Origin: Paenibacillus herberti
Lineage (GTDB): Bacteria; Bacillota; Bacilli; Paenibacillales; Paenibacillaceae
Direction: 5' to 3'
Assembly (NCBI RefSeq): GCF_002233675.1
Contig: NZ_NMUQ01000001.1
Location: forward strand, 316,679-380,678
DNA: 64,000 nucleotides
Under the pieces are notes generated by a model that was not told the DNA's origin, searched no databases, and saw nothing but the letters and a program-made list of their open reading frames with translations. The translations under genes and the position numbers were made by a program. Positions 1 through 7,495 of this stretch are shown piece after piece (the stretch's first letter is position 1; each line of letters starts with the position of its first letter).

Positions 1-546
1 GAAATCCGCCGTGAGATCGCAAAGGCGAAGCGTACCTATGCTGAAATGACTGAGGCTGATGTGGCTGGCAAGGCGGCATACACAACCACACAGTTTACCG
101 CCGCCCGTCAGAAGTTGAGTACACTTGAGGGGGAGTTGGCCGCCGTCCATGACCGATCGAACCAACTCCAAGAGCGGCGGGGGACAGAGCTGGCACCGCT
201 GCTGTCTGAAGTTCGCAGGGGGCGTGTGGATGTTGAACAGCGGATCCGAGAGCAGATTAAAGAGCTGATCGAGCAGGGGCAGCCTTTCGTGAAGCAACTT
301 TTCGAGTTGGCTACACAAGCCGCAAACCTGCGGCACGAAGCGATTCGGGATGTATATGACCAGCGCGAAGCCGTCCGTATAGCCGGGGAATCAGAAATGA
401 GCCGCCTATCGATTGAGAATTCTAACGTGCCTGATGATATTCATTTCTTCGATCCACAAGAATTAATTGAATCCTACCGAACGGGCGAGATGCCTGAGCG
501 CTTCCGAGACGTTTCGGCTGCCGAGCCCACGTCGGTCAACTCATAG
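1..546 (+). CDS. Coiled-coil phage-type protein, 5' end cut by the window
   Basis: The reading frame is open from base 1, so the gene starts outside the window; the first internal ATG at 46 need not be the true start. The visible 181 residues are rich in Glu, Arg, Gln and Leu, with long helical stretches that suggest a coiled coil from about residue 30 to 120. There is no signal peptide or membrane segment. I do not recognise the family. It lies just upstream of a phage-type late regulator and a tail-fibre-like gene on the same strand, so a structural or accessory role in a prophage is inferred from position only. Confidence 0.6.
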   Translation, partial: EIRREIAKAKRTYAEMTEADVAGKAAYTTTQFTAARQKLSTLEGELAAVHDRSNQLQERRGTELAPLLSEVRRGRVDVEQRIREQIKELIEQGQPFVKQLFELATQAANLRHEAIRDVYDQREAVRIAGESEMSRLSIENSNVPDDIHFFDPQELIESYRTGEMPERFRDVSAAEPTSVNS

Positions 547-609
547 AATACAAGAAGATACTGCGGCGGCCCGTACACGCGAGCTGCCGTAGTTTAAGGG
601 GGAGTGGGA

Positions 610-1074
610 GTGAGCCATAGAAGGGGGCTTCGCCGGGAGCTGGTGGCTTATAATGCGCTGCGCAGCAATCGTCTGCGGATCCAGGAGTACCTGTCTACCC
701 GTGATCAAGACATCAATCCGAAGCAGCAGCGCCTGGATGGGATGCCGACAGCGAGAGGCGGGCTGCCCCGCTCCATCATTGAGCGCATGGTCATAGACCG
801 GCAGGAGCAGCTGGACAGGCTCGAAGCGATTACAAAAAGATTGGAGCTTCGTTTTGCGCCGCTAGAAGCCGCTCTAAGGCGTCTGAGCTGGACGGAGAGG
901 GAAAGCCTGCGTTTGTTCTATTGGACGCTCAGCGAGCCGCATGAAGCGGCACGGGAGATTGGGGTAAGCGAGGCTCGGTTAGAGGCGATTCGTAAGCGGG
1001 CGCTGCATCAACTTGAGTGGTTATATAATCAGAATTATGCCCGTGTTGTGGGCGAAGGAGAGGGAATTGGATGA
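610..1074 (+). CDS. ArpU/sigma-like phage transcriptional regulator
   Basis: A 154-residue basic, helical protein. Its C-terminal third (a stretch with WTERESLRLFYW, then a helix-turn-helix around ISEARLEAIRKRALHQLEWL-like sequence) resembles sigma-70 region 4 and the ArpU/RinA family of phage late-gene activators. The start is GTG at 610, because an AAGGGGGAG ribosome binding site ends about 6 bases before it; a GTG at 604 would overlap that site. The stop overlaps the next ATG (ATGA at 1071), so the two genes are probably translationally coupled. A role in switching on late phage genes is inferred from the fold and position; other small HTH proteins are possible. Confidence 0.55.
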   Translation: MSHRRGLRRELVAYNALRSNRLRIQEYLSTRDQDINPKQQRLDGMPTARGGLPRSIIERMVIDRQEQLDRLEAITKRLELRFAPLEAALRRLSWTERESLRLFYWTLSEPHEAAREIGVSEARLEAIRKRALHQLEWLYNQNYARVVGEGEGIG

Positions 1075-2231
1075 GTTTATGTATATGTCTACAAAATGAC
1101 GATTCACTGCTGATCACTGCAGATACCGCCCTTACTTTCAATCGGGATGGGAAGCAATACCGATCTCGCAGGCCATTTCAAAAGCTAGTTCAAGTAGACC
1201 GCTTTCTCATTTTCATGAGCGGCAGCGCGGATGCGGCTACTGAGGTTCTAAAAAGGTTTAGGAACGCCCCGGAAAAGACGGCTGACTCGTTTCAGGAGGC
1301 GCTAATAAAAGGTTGTGAGAAGGTCGCAAAAGCGAATCCATCTCTGTATGAATCTCTTGATCCCTCAACTCGGGATGCGGCAGCCATTGTTGCGGAATGG
1401 GCCGAAGGAGGCGTTGTAGTACACCTCATGAGTCCTGAGGACGGCTTTAAGAGAAATACGCGCCGCGGTTCCAATTCGGGAACGGCGCCCCATACGGCAG
1501 GGATCTATGCTGCAGAAGCACTTGATCTCATCGGTAAATGGATGAATGCGCAAGACAAACCGATGTTGAATGCAGTAGTGGATGTTTATGAACAATTATC
1601 CGGTGAAGGCGTAGGCGGGATGATCTCGGCAGCATTTATGGACAAGGAAGGGATAACCTTTATGTCGCCAATAGCCATTAATGAGAATGTCCGAATTCCA
1701 TTCTACGAGGACTATCTGATCTCCCAATCGGCAGCTTTCCGCGGCAGTCTTTCATTAATCGGGGCAACGATCCGGACGAACGATACAGGCGACCGTGTCG
1801 AGATGGATGCGAGCGGCTGGAGAACGTTTGATGGTAAAGGAACGAGACGGATCGGAGTAACACTTGATAACCAATATGGGATGAGTGGAATTAACTGGTA
1901 TGGCGAGTCTGGTAGTGTGAGCGGTTCGATCAACGGGCAGGATTCACTCTTTCAAATTCTGGCTAATGCGGACATGTTGATTCAGTCGTTTAAAAGCCTT
2001 CAATTCGGAGGGAAAGTCGATTTTTCGGGAGCTACAGTATCCGGATTGACCGCGAATTCAATCGAAGGACTGGCAGCCCGGCTTCAAGGGCTGGATTATC
2101 AGGTTCAAGAATTATGGAGGGCACTTAATAACAAGTCTGATAAAGGTCACGTTCACAGCTATGTCGTTCCGCGACATAATCACGGAACTCCTCATAATTT
2201 CGAGTATGAGGGTAGCACCGGCCCTGCTTAA
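1071..2231 (+). CDS. Ntn-hydrolase-like N-terminus joined to tail-fibre-like C-terminus
   Basis: A 386-residue protein. Residues 1-200 follow the HslV/proteasome-beta layout: Ser directly after the start Met, a beta strand ending in ITADTA (the ADG-like aspartate), a basic FQKLVQVDRF strand, then FMSGSADAATEVLKRF, which matches the G-G-T-A-D-A helix of HslV. The C-terminal third is Gly/Ser-rich with repeats and ends in KGHVHSYVVPRHNHGTPHN, the His-rich type of tip seen in tail fibres. It overlaps the upstream regulator by 4 bases. If Met is removed, Ser2 would be the candidate nucleophile. The enzyme activity is inferred; it could be a structural adhesin with an inactive Ntn fold. Confidence 0.55.
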   Translation: MSLCICLQNDDSLLITADTALTFNRDGKQYRSRRPFQKLVQVDRFLIFMSGSADAATEVLKRFRNAPEKTADSFQEALIKGCEKVAKANPSLYESLDPSTRDAAAIVAEWAEGGVVVHLMSPEDGFKRNTRRGSNSGTAPHTAGIYAAEALDLIGKWMNAQDKPMLNAVVDVYEQLSGEGVGGMISAAFMDKEGITFMSPIAINENVRIPFYEDYLISQSAAFRGSLSLIGATIRTNDTGDRVEMDASGWRTFDGKGTRRIGVTLDNQYGMSGINWYGESGSVSGSINGQDSLFQILANADMLIQSFKSLQFGGKVDFSGATVSGLTANSIEGLAARLQGLDYQVQELWRALNNKSDKGHVHSYVVPRHNHGTPHNFEYEGSTGPA

Positions 2232-2296
2232 CAATCGCAACATTTATCCGATAAACACCGTATACACTAACAAACTTTCCCAGAGGAGTGTTTGGA

Positions 2297-2848
2297 ATGA
2301 AGAAGTTCGTATGCGGTGTTTTGGTTGGGACGATGTTGACGGCAGGCGGGACGGCTCTTGCAAGCTCAACCGGCTTAATCGGCAAGAAGGTGCAAGGAGT
2401 ATACATTATCGAGAAGGACGGCAAAAAGTTGGCTGAGGCTGCGATCATAGACGGGGCGGCATACGCTCCTGTTAGAGCTGTGGCTGAAGCTAGCGGAGCC
2501 GATCTTTCGGTGGAAGGGAAAACGATCTCAATGGGTTCTGAAAAGGAAGTCACGACGCAACCGGAAAAATCGGTGTCGGATAATCCATATGCGGGGCAAT
2601 CGCAAAAAATGCTGGAGAATAGCTTGGGCATTCAGCAGAATTCGGTTGATTCATTGGCCGGAAGGATTGCATATATAGAGCGTGGCCTTCCGGCGCTCGA
2701 AAGATCGGCAGAAGGCGGTAATGAACAGTCAAAGAAAACCCTGGAATCAGAAAATGCGGAACTTGCGGACATAAAAACGAGACTGGAGAAAGTCCAAGCT
2801 GAAATTCGCCTGATTGAAGAAGCTCTTAACGCTCTGAATAACCAATAA
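2297..2848 (+). CDS. Secreted stalk-domain protein with coiled-coil tail
   Basis: A 183-residue protein starting at ATG 2297 after GAGGAGTG; the GTG at 2288 overlaps the binding site and is unlikely. Residues 1-23 form a signal peptide (MKKFVCGVLVGTML, ending ALAS). Residues 25-80 look like one half of a copper-amine-oxidase N-terminal (stalk) domain, with the AAYAPVRAVAEASGADL signature. From about 110 to the end it is charged and helical with heptad-like spacing, so probably a coiled coil. Stalk domains are wall- or surface-associated modules common in Paenibacillus and its phages. It closes the forward phage gene group and is followed by a terminator. Confidence 0.6.
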   Translation: MKKFVCGVLVGTMLTAGGTALASSTGLIGKKVQGVYIIEKDGKKLAEAAIIDGAAYAPVRAVAEASGADLSVEGKTISMGSEKEVTTQPEKSVSDNPYAGQSQKMLENSLGIQQNSVDSLAGRIAYIERGLPALERSAEGGNEQSKKTLESENAELADIKTRLEKVQAEIRLIEEALNALNNQ

Positions 2849-2851
2849 ACC

Positions 2852-2879
2852 GAAGTCCCGCCCACCCCGGCGGGGCTTC
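2852..2879 (+). terminator. Rho-independent terminator after the phage gene group
   Basis: An 11-bp stem (GAAGTCCCGCC pairing with GGCGGGGCTTC, one G-T pair) with a five-base loop starts three bases after the stalk-domain gene. The T-run is weak. Confidence 0.55.
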
Positions 2880-3081
2880 TGCATTCAAGGGGGTGCATAC
2901 AAAACAACTCAATGCACCCTGCGTCTACAAAACAAACTCAACAAGCTAAACTAGCGCCCCCCAGCTATCCCAGCCGATGGCTAGCGGAACTGTAGGAGGC
3001 TTATCGCGGCGATAGCTGCCTGCTGATGCATCCGCTTGTATTCGATTGGATCTGTCGACAGGCCGGAAGCAGGCGGTGTAG

Positions 3082-3225
3082 GGCTGGCTGTACGGCTACC
3101 TGAGCAATGCGGTCACTTACGCCCTGCGCCTAATAGTTATCGGCCAGACGGAGGCGCAGCGGCTGTTAGCGCGGCTGTCTGCCGAAACGGACGACGCGCA
3201 GCTTCCTTGCCGGTGTAGCCCATGA
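3082..3225 (+). pseudogene. UreF-like C-terminal fragment
   Basis: This frame encodes a stretch with WLYGYLSNAV, ALRLIVIGQTEAQRLLARL and AETDD. That matches the order LY..S..V..A(V/L)R...(L)GQT..Q known from the C-terminal half of the urease accessory protein UreF. It has no start codon (a stop precedes it at 3079-3081) and there are no urease genes nearby, so it is an isolated scrap, probably left by recombination. It lies antisense to the 3' end of the rha remnant. The assignment is by memory of the family motif. Confidence 0.45.
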
Positions 3226-3451
3226 CTAAAAATGTGAATCCGTCTTGGGTGATGAGGTATTTATGATAGGTCTGTCCGTTCTACGGATGATCGTAAGGGG
3301 TCTCTCCAAAATTGGAGACACGGAATTCGTCGGAATACTCAAGATCCCTAACGTCTCTCATGACATGAAAGTGGTTTTTTCCAAACGTTTTCGCCACCGT
3401 AAGGCTATCCGCGACCGCTCGGCCACTTTCGATGAAGACTAATTGGTTCAT
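3137..3451 (-). pseudogene. rha: rha family phage regulator, broken by a stop and a 3' disruption
   Basis: Reading the minus strand from ATG at 3451 (binding site AGAGGAG) gives MNQLVFIESGRAVADSLTVA, then FGKNHFHVMRDVRDLE, EFRVSNFGET and YDHP. A TAG follows at 3283-3281, and the same frame continues NGQTYHKYLITQDGFTFLVM and GYTGKEAA. This is the Rha regulatory-protein signature in the correct order. The stop sits where Gln (CAG) would be expected. After GKEAAR the similarity ends, and the frame closes at 3137 within the ureF-like scrap. The gene overlaps the upstream minus-strand gene by 47 bases. Rha proteins act in phage regulation; this copy is probably dead unless the stop is read through. 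Confidence 0.8.
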
Positions 3452-4135
3452 TTGTTTGCTCCTCTCTGTCGTCTGGCTTAACTAATTCAAATTTGCAACC
3501 CGTTAGCATTTCGGCTAGGAGCAGTTTGCAGCGATCAGGCAAGCCGTGCTCCATTGGATCAATTGTTACGAGTTGCCCGTTAATGACCATACGGTGTTCG
3601 GTTATTACAAGAGCTGGTCGTTTCTTTGATTTCCCCAATTTGAACTCCCCCTTTCAACGCGCGTATTGGCGTAGATAACCTTGCTGACATGCAGATCCAA
3701 GTTACCTTGATCCAGTCATCAGCTCGATCGGGCGCCCTCAAATTTGAGGATACCTAATAGGAGGTATGCGCAAAATTGCGCTCAGCGATTCCTCGATAAT
3801 TGACAGGTTGGGGTAAGTTGAACTTCTTTCATTCAACCGGCCGAATCTATTTCACTCGCCAATTTTGGAGAGTAGACGGGGGTGTCCAACTTTGGGCAGA
3901 CCCGACGCAGCAATTTTCCCGAGTCGGACGATTGCGATTTAAGGACGAGAATCCAATTCTGGATTATCAAGTTCGAAATGGGTGTCTCCAACCTTGGAGA
4001 GATCATAAGTAAGGTAGGGGGGAACCCTCACATTGACGGCTCAATTTTGAGCTGTCATGAGAGGTGAGCACGAAACGGTGCTTATCAAATGAGGGGAGTC
4101 CAAAATTGGACTCATCTAACCAGCGCAAAATTGCG
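3303..4135. repeat. Array of nine short palindromes, core CAA-NN-TTG
   Basis: Nine inverted repeats share the layout arm-CAA, two central bases, TTG-arm. They lie at 3303-3318 (7-bp arms), 3736-3749 (6), 3768-3781 (6), 3859-3868 (4), 3886-3895 (4), 3985-4000 (7), 4039-4052 (6, extendable to 4035-4056), 4096-4113 (8) and 4124-4135 (5). The longest is GAGTCCAAAATTGGACTC. The outer bases differ between copies but always pair. The first copy lies inside the rha remnant where it encodes VSNFGE; others encode similar SNFG- or ANFGE-like words. From 3640 to 4063 I see no gene other than this array. Confidence 0.7.
3405..3638 (-). CDS. Small phage-type protein, TTG start
   Basis: A 77-residue basic protein beginning MGKSKKRPALVITEHRMVI. 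The TTG start at 3638 is supported by an AAAGGGGGAG site about 6 bases upstream. Its centre (GQLVTIDPMEHGLPDRCKLLLAEM) is well-formed coding sequence of a type seen in small phage genes, but I cannot name the family. Its last 15 or so codons overlap the start of the rha remnant in another frame, so the natural stop may have been lost and the C-terminus extended. Confidence 0.5.
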   Translation of the reverse strand: MGKSKKRPALVITEHRMVINGQLVTIDPMEHGLPDRCKLLLAEMLTGCKFELVKPDDREEQTNEPISLHRKWPSGRG

Positions 4136-4315
4136 TCGGTTGACTCTCTGGGCGTGAATGAGGATCTCCGCAGGAAGGAGCCGCTGTCAGATAGATGGCA
4201 AGCACTGGAAGTCGGCAAGATTGAGGACGGCCAGCTGGTGGCAAATGTGGTCCGAGGTCTAGGGTTTCCGGTAAAATGGGATGGTGAAAAAACTTTATAT
4301 ATAAAGTATGTGTAG
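4064..4315 (+). pseudogene. C-terminal stalk-domain fragment
   Basis: An 83-residue frame starting at GTG 4064. Its second half (DGQLVANVVRGLGFPVKWDG, then EKTLYIK) is the end of a stalk-type repeat, as found at the C-terminus of some Paenibacillus phage lysins and wall proteins. The first half overlaps two palindromes and has no recognisable fold, and only a weak GAGGTGAG site is available. I read it as the 3' scrap of a larger gene, possibly a lysin; it may instead be a small expressed protein. Confidence 0.4.
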
Positions 4316-4490
4316 TTCATTACATCTTTTCTTAATTTATTTATATGAAAAAAATAAGTCAATAGTCCTATTTTCGACTTTATTCGACATATAGCGACAT
4401 AATGAGACAAAAAAACCCCCTTTGTTTATTTCATTATATCTTGTAATATTTTCTTTAATAAGTGGTATATATTACCCGCCATTTGACCAC

Positions 4491-4518
4491 ACCTGTGTAA
4501 TAGTTTCTTCAAACAGGT
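4491..4518. promoter_or_regulatory. Possible operator upstream of the Panacea module
   Basis: ACCTGT and ACAGGT form a 6-bp inverted repeat separated by 16 bases in the AT-rich 285-base leader before the Panacea gene. Such a site would suit autoregulation. No clear -35/-10 pair could be fixed. The rest of 4316-4601 shows nothing else I can name. Confidence 0.3.
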
Positions 4519-4601
4519 AATACTCTTTTAGCGAACAATCTAATTGAGGAGTGGTATTTAAAATGGCCAGACTTTACCTCTTTAAGAAAAAGGTGAACAG
4601 A

Positions 4602-5048
4602 ATGATTACCATTGACAGCGTGGCTAAGACTTTCTTGAATATGGAGTCAATGTCTCCCAAAAAACTACAGAAGTTATGCTTCTATGCTTACTCTTGGTAT
4701 CTAACCCATACTGGACGACAACTGTTTGAAAATAAGTTTGAAGCCTGGATTCATGGACCAGTAGATCCTGAACTCTATCATCAATTTAAAGAACACGGTC
4801 GTTCGCCTATTCCGAGAGAAGAGAAAATTCCGAGTGAAGTATCTAATGACCCATTTGTTTATGAATTCGTTGAGTTGATTTATCAAGCTTACGGCTCTTT
4901 AGATGGGGATCAGCTGGAGGAGCTAACTCATTCACAAGCTCCTTGGTTGAATGCTCGAAAAGGTCTACTGTCTTATGAGCCGTCAAAGAACTCCATTTTA
5001 GATGAGGATATTATTAATTATCATAAACAGGAGCTCGTGAATGTCTAG
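4602..5048 (+). CDS. Panacea-domain (DUF4065/GepA-like) protein, probable antitoxin
   Basis: A 148-residue protein. The ATG at 4602 (AAAAAGGTGA site) is preferred over upstream starts because it gives the usual family N-terminus MITIDSVAKTFL. The signature MSPKKLQKLCFYAYSWYL is followed by FENKFEAWIHGPVDPELY and a helical C-terminus containing ELTHSQAPWLNARKG, all typical of the Panacea domain. Panacea proteins act as antitoxins to many unrelated toxins in phages and islands. The stop overlaps the ATG of the next gene, so the two are translationally coupled. The low-GC sequence compared with core genes suggests transfer. Confidence 0.8.
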   Translation: MITIDSVAKTFLNMESMSPKKLQKLCFYAYSWYLTHTGRQLFENKFEAWIHGPVDPELYHQFKEHGRSPIPREEKIPSEVSNDPFVYEFVELIYQAYGSLDGDQLEELTHSQAPWLNARKGLLSYEPSKNSILDEDIINYHKQELVNV

Positions 5049-5736
5049 TACAAAGAAAAAAAGTCGGGAACGTCCATTTTCGATACCTCCGCAACAGGCT
5101 CCCTCGACCAATAACACGGCAGGGAGTCTGTTGTTGTCTAACGTGAGAAAATCGTTGGAGGGGCTCAGAGAAGAAAATGTAATTTTTTCATGGCAATTCT
5201 TCGACAGGCACCATGAGTTATTCAACTGTGGTGACATAGACTCCAATTGGTACTTAAATTGCATCGAAGTACTTCATAATCTCTCTAGAATGAAAATATC
5301 TGAGTTTAAGCACGAAAAGACTGGTGGCCCGCCTCTCAGGGTTCATACACATAATTGGAATAAGGTCTCAGCGAAATTCAACATGAAGGAAGAGCTTTTT
5401 GATCAAATTAAGGATGATGCATACCAATTTGCCCTCTCAAAAAGGAAAGGTCGCGTACATGGCTTTCTTATAGAAAATATCTTCTATATTGTCTGGTTAG
5501 ACCCGCACCATAATCTCTATCCTGATGATAAATTTGGTGGGATAAAAATGTGTGATCCCCCAGACGAATGCTTCGATTGTTACGCTGCGGAACGAATGGC
5601 TTTAGAAGAGGAAAAAGATCAAGTTTATAAAGAGATGGACATTTTTACTCGAGAGCTGGAACAGAAGCTAAAGCATGAAATCAAAAGTGTTTCTATTGAA
5701 TACGAGTTGAAAAAGAATAGAAATGATTTCTATTGA
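5041..5736 (+). CDS. Panacea-linked partner, putative toxin of unrecognised family
   Basis: A 231-residue soluble protein overlapping the Panacea gene by 8 bases. The middle has conserved-looking blocks: WQFFDRHHELFNCG, the segment RVHGFLIENIFYIVWLDPHH, and MCDPPDECFDCYAAE with three Cys. The VHGF..NIFYIVWLDP block resembles strands of RelE/HigB-like small toxins only loosely. The C-terminus is a charged helix. The toxin role is inferred from coupling to a Panacea gene. It could be a nuclease or another effector; no catalytic motif is certain. Confidence 0.5.
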   Translation: MSSTKKKSRERPFSIPPQQAPSTNNTAGSLLLSNVRKSLEGLREENVIFSWQFFDRHHELFNCGDIDSNWYLNCIEVLHNLSRMKISEFKHEKTGGPPLRVHTHNWNKVSAKFNMKEELFDQIKDDAYQFALSKRKGRVHGFLIENIFYIVWLDPHHNLYPDDKFGGIKMCDPPDECFDCYAAERMALEEEKDQVYKEMDIFTRELEQKLKHEIKSVSIEYELKKNRNDFY

Positions 5737-5747
5737 TAAGTTTCTAC

Positions 5748-5780
5748 CCTCATTGGTCTTCCGGCTAATGAGGTTTTTTT
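5748..5780 (+). terminator. Terminator of the Panacea module
   Basis: CCTCATT and AATGAGG pair around a 12-base loop and are followed by seven T. It starts 12 bases after the stop codon. The stretch from here to 5974 shows no other feature. Confidence 0.7.
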
Positions 5781-5974
5781 GCTTAAAGTACCTATACAGC
5801 TAGGAGGCAGAGACTGATTATTAATAGACATTTTAGAATCGTATGTTCATGTCCAAATATCGTTAGGAGTGTGAGGTGTCATGCAGTGAAGTAAGTATCC
5901 CGTGTAGCCTACTCAGCTGATAGGGGATTAATCTTTTTATTTTACAGGCCGATATTCCCCATGAGGGGGATAAT

Positions 5975-6706
5975 ATGGCAAAGCGTAGAAGAAAGAAAAA
6001 GCAAGACGATCCAATTGTTGCGCTGGTCATGTTGTTCATGATTGGAGCCTTTTTTGGGAGCATTAAGCTGACCAATTCCATTTCTGGAGGTTTGGTTGGT
6101 TCAGGGATTGTATTTGCAATCTTCGTTATTATTGCGTTCATGCTTAAGCGGCAGCGCGAAGAGCGCCTCAAGCTATCCGGAATCGCTGATATCGACAAGA
6201 TGGACGGCCGACAGTTTGAGCTATACCTGGGCCATCTGTTCAAGGCACACGGCTACGCTGCCGAAGTGACGCAGGCTTCCGGAGACTATGGCGCTGATCT
6301 CGTTGTCCGGAAGGATGGTAGGAAGATTATCGTCCAGGCCAAGCGATACAGCAAGGCTGTAGGGCTCAGCGCGGTGCAGGAGGCGTACACGGCAATCCGT
6401 CATTATAATGCTCATGAGGCATGGGTAGTCAGCAATCGCGGTTATACGGAGCCGGCACGCGCGTTGGCACGCTCCAACGGAGTGAAGCTGATCGATCGTG
6501 AACAGCTGATCGATATGGCATTGAAGCTTAATCCAGGTGTAGCCCAAGCCCCAACCGTTATTGCCGCAGCTTCGCCAGCTAGTAAAGAGGAGTGCAAGAA
6601 ATGCGGTGCCCCAATGGTTAGGCGGAAAGGGCCAAAGGGCTTGTTCTACGGATGCAGTACCTATCCGAAATGTAGGAGTATCGCCCAGTACGAATATAGT
6701 GTATAA
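5975..6706 (+). CDS. Membrane-anchored Mrr-type restriction endonuclease with zinc ribbon
   Basis: A 243-residue protein. It begins with a Lys/Arg-rich N-terminus and two membrane helices (about 14-33 and 38-57). A PD-(D/E)xK domain of the Mrr type follows, with FE (82), GAD (D108) and QAK (Q121, K123). After a linker the C-terminus holds a topoisomerase-type zinc ribbon, CKKC, then C and C (about 208-235). Mrr-like enzymes cut modified or foreign DNA; the membrane form resembles Bacillota island proteins. The start follows a GAGGGGGA site. It stands alone between two terminators in the island and is probably a defence or DNA-uptake nuclease; the target cannot be read from sequence. Confidence 0.8.
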   Translation: MAKRRRKKKQDDPIVALVMLFMIGAFFGSIKLTNSISGGLVGSGIVFAIFVIIAFMLKRQREERLKLSGIADIDKMDGRQFELYLGHLFKAHGYAAEVTQASGDYGADLVVRKDGRKIIVQAKRYSKAVGLSAVQEAYTAIRHYNAHEAWVVSNRGYTEPARALARSNGVKLIDREQLIDMALKLNPGVAQAPTVIAAASPASKEECKKCGAPMVRRKGPKGLFYGCSTYPKCRSIAQYEYSV

Positions 6707-6747
6707 ACAAAGCCCCGCCGACCATTAAGGTTAGCGGGGCTTTGTTT
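6706..6747. terminator. Strong, probably bidirectional terminator
   Basis: AACAAAGCCCCGC pairs with GCGGGGCTTTGTT around a 15-base loop. A-rich and T-rich flanks let it serve both the Mrr gene and hicB, which converge on it. Confidence 0.8.
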
Positions 6748-6775
6748 ATCGCATCGACGTTTTTCTCAGATTGAG

Positions 6776-7186
6776 TTAAGTACGCTTTTGCAGCCCAAGC
6801 GCTTCTTTCAGGCCGCTCTGCAACACATGGGAGAAGTTCAGACCGGCTTCTTCGCCAGCATCTCGCAACCACTTCGGTAGCGTGCAGTTCTTTGTGACAG
6901 CTTTGTGTGCCGCTTCGTCGCGGACAGGTGGCATGAATACTTCTACAAAAACGATGCGGTCACTGGCGTCCTCGAGCTCAATCAGCTCGGGTTCAGACGG
7001 CTCAGGCAGTTCTGCCCCTTGTTCCTCCAACTCTAGAGCACGAACAGCAAGTAGTTCCTTTGCACGTATAAGCCCCTGCATTAAATTAGGTGCCGTTACG
7101 GCGGCTCCAGGGAAATCCGGAAAATACAGACTCAGATTCGTCTCGGTCTTCTCGACGACAAGCGGAAACACGTAATGAGTTTTCAA
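6776..7186 (-). CDS. hicB: HicB-type antitoxin
   Basis: A 136-residue protein. I chose the TTG start at 7186 because GAGGAG lies 8 bases upstream; the GTG at 7195 abuts that site. The N-terminal fold is the HicB partial RNase-H-like domain (VVEKTETNLSLYFPDFPGA...), followed by a helix with RAKELLAVRALELEEQG. The C-terminal part (LPKWLRDAGEEAGLNFSHVL, then LKEALG) is a ribbon-helix-helix DNA-binding domain. HicB neutralises HicA and represses the pair. It lies downstream of hicA on the same strand but 309 bases away, which is unusual. Confidence 0.8.
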   Translation of the reverse strand: MKTHYVFPLVVEKTETNLSLYFPDFPGAAVTAPNLMQGLIRAKELLAVRALELEEQGAELPEPSEPELIELEDASDRIVFVEVFMPPVRDEAAHKAVTKNCTLPKWLRDAGEEAGLNFSHVLQSGLKEALGLQKRT

Positions 7187-7495
7187 CGCTCTCACTCCTC
7201 GAATTAAACTCTTAAAGAGGGCCTAATTGTTACATAAGACTCGACTGGTGGTCCCAATGTACAAAAACCAATAAGGCAGGAATTCAATACATTCTTGGTA
7301 GCAATCTACTAAGAAGAGATTCATACCTTTAGGTTTAAAAAAAATTGGCTTCTTAATTACTCATATCGGCGGTAATCTAATCATAATAAAAAATTGTCAA
7401 AATGTATTTTTTTCTTTGTAAAAAACGAAATTTTTTTTGGAATTCATTTTTCACTTTTTAAAACTTAAGGTTTCGATGTGAGGAGAAGCCGGGGG
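7187..7495. other. AT-rich spacer between hicA and hicB
   Basis: This 309-base gap has long A and T runs and no reading frame with a ribosome binding site except the hicB site at its right end. It has no convincing terminator. It may hold a separate hicB promoter, but none could be fixed. Confidence 0.5.

Noticed and set aside
4003-4410. A 135-residue minus-strand protein across the palindrome array
   Set aside because: It has no binding site and mostly reads the repeats and the antisense of the stalk fragment.
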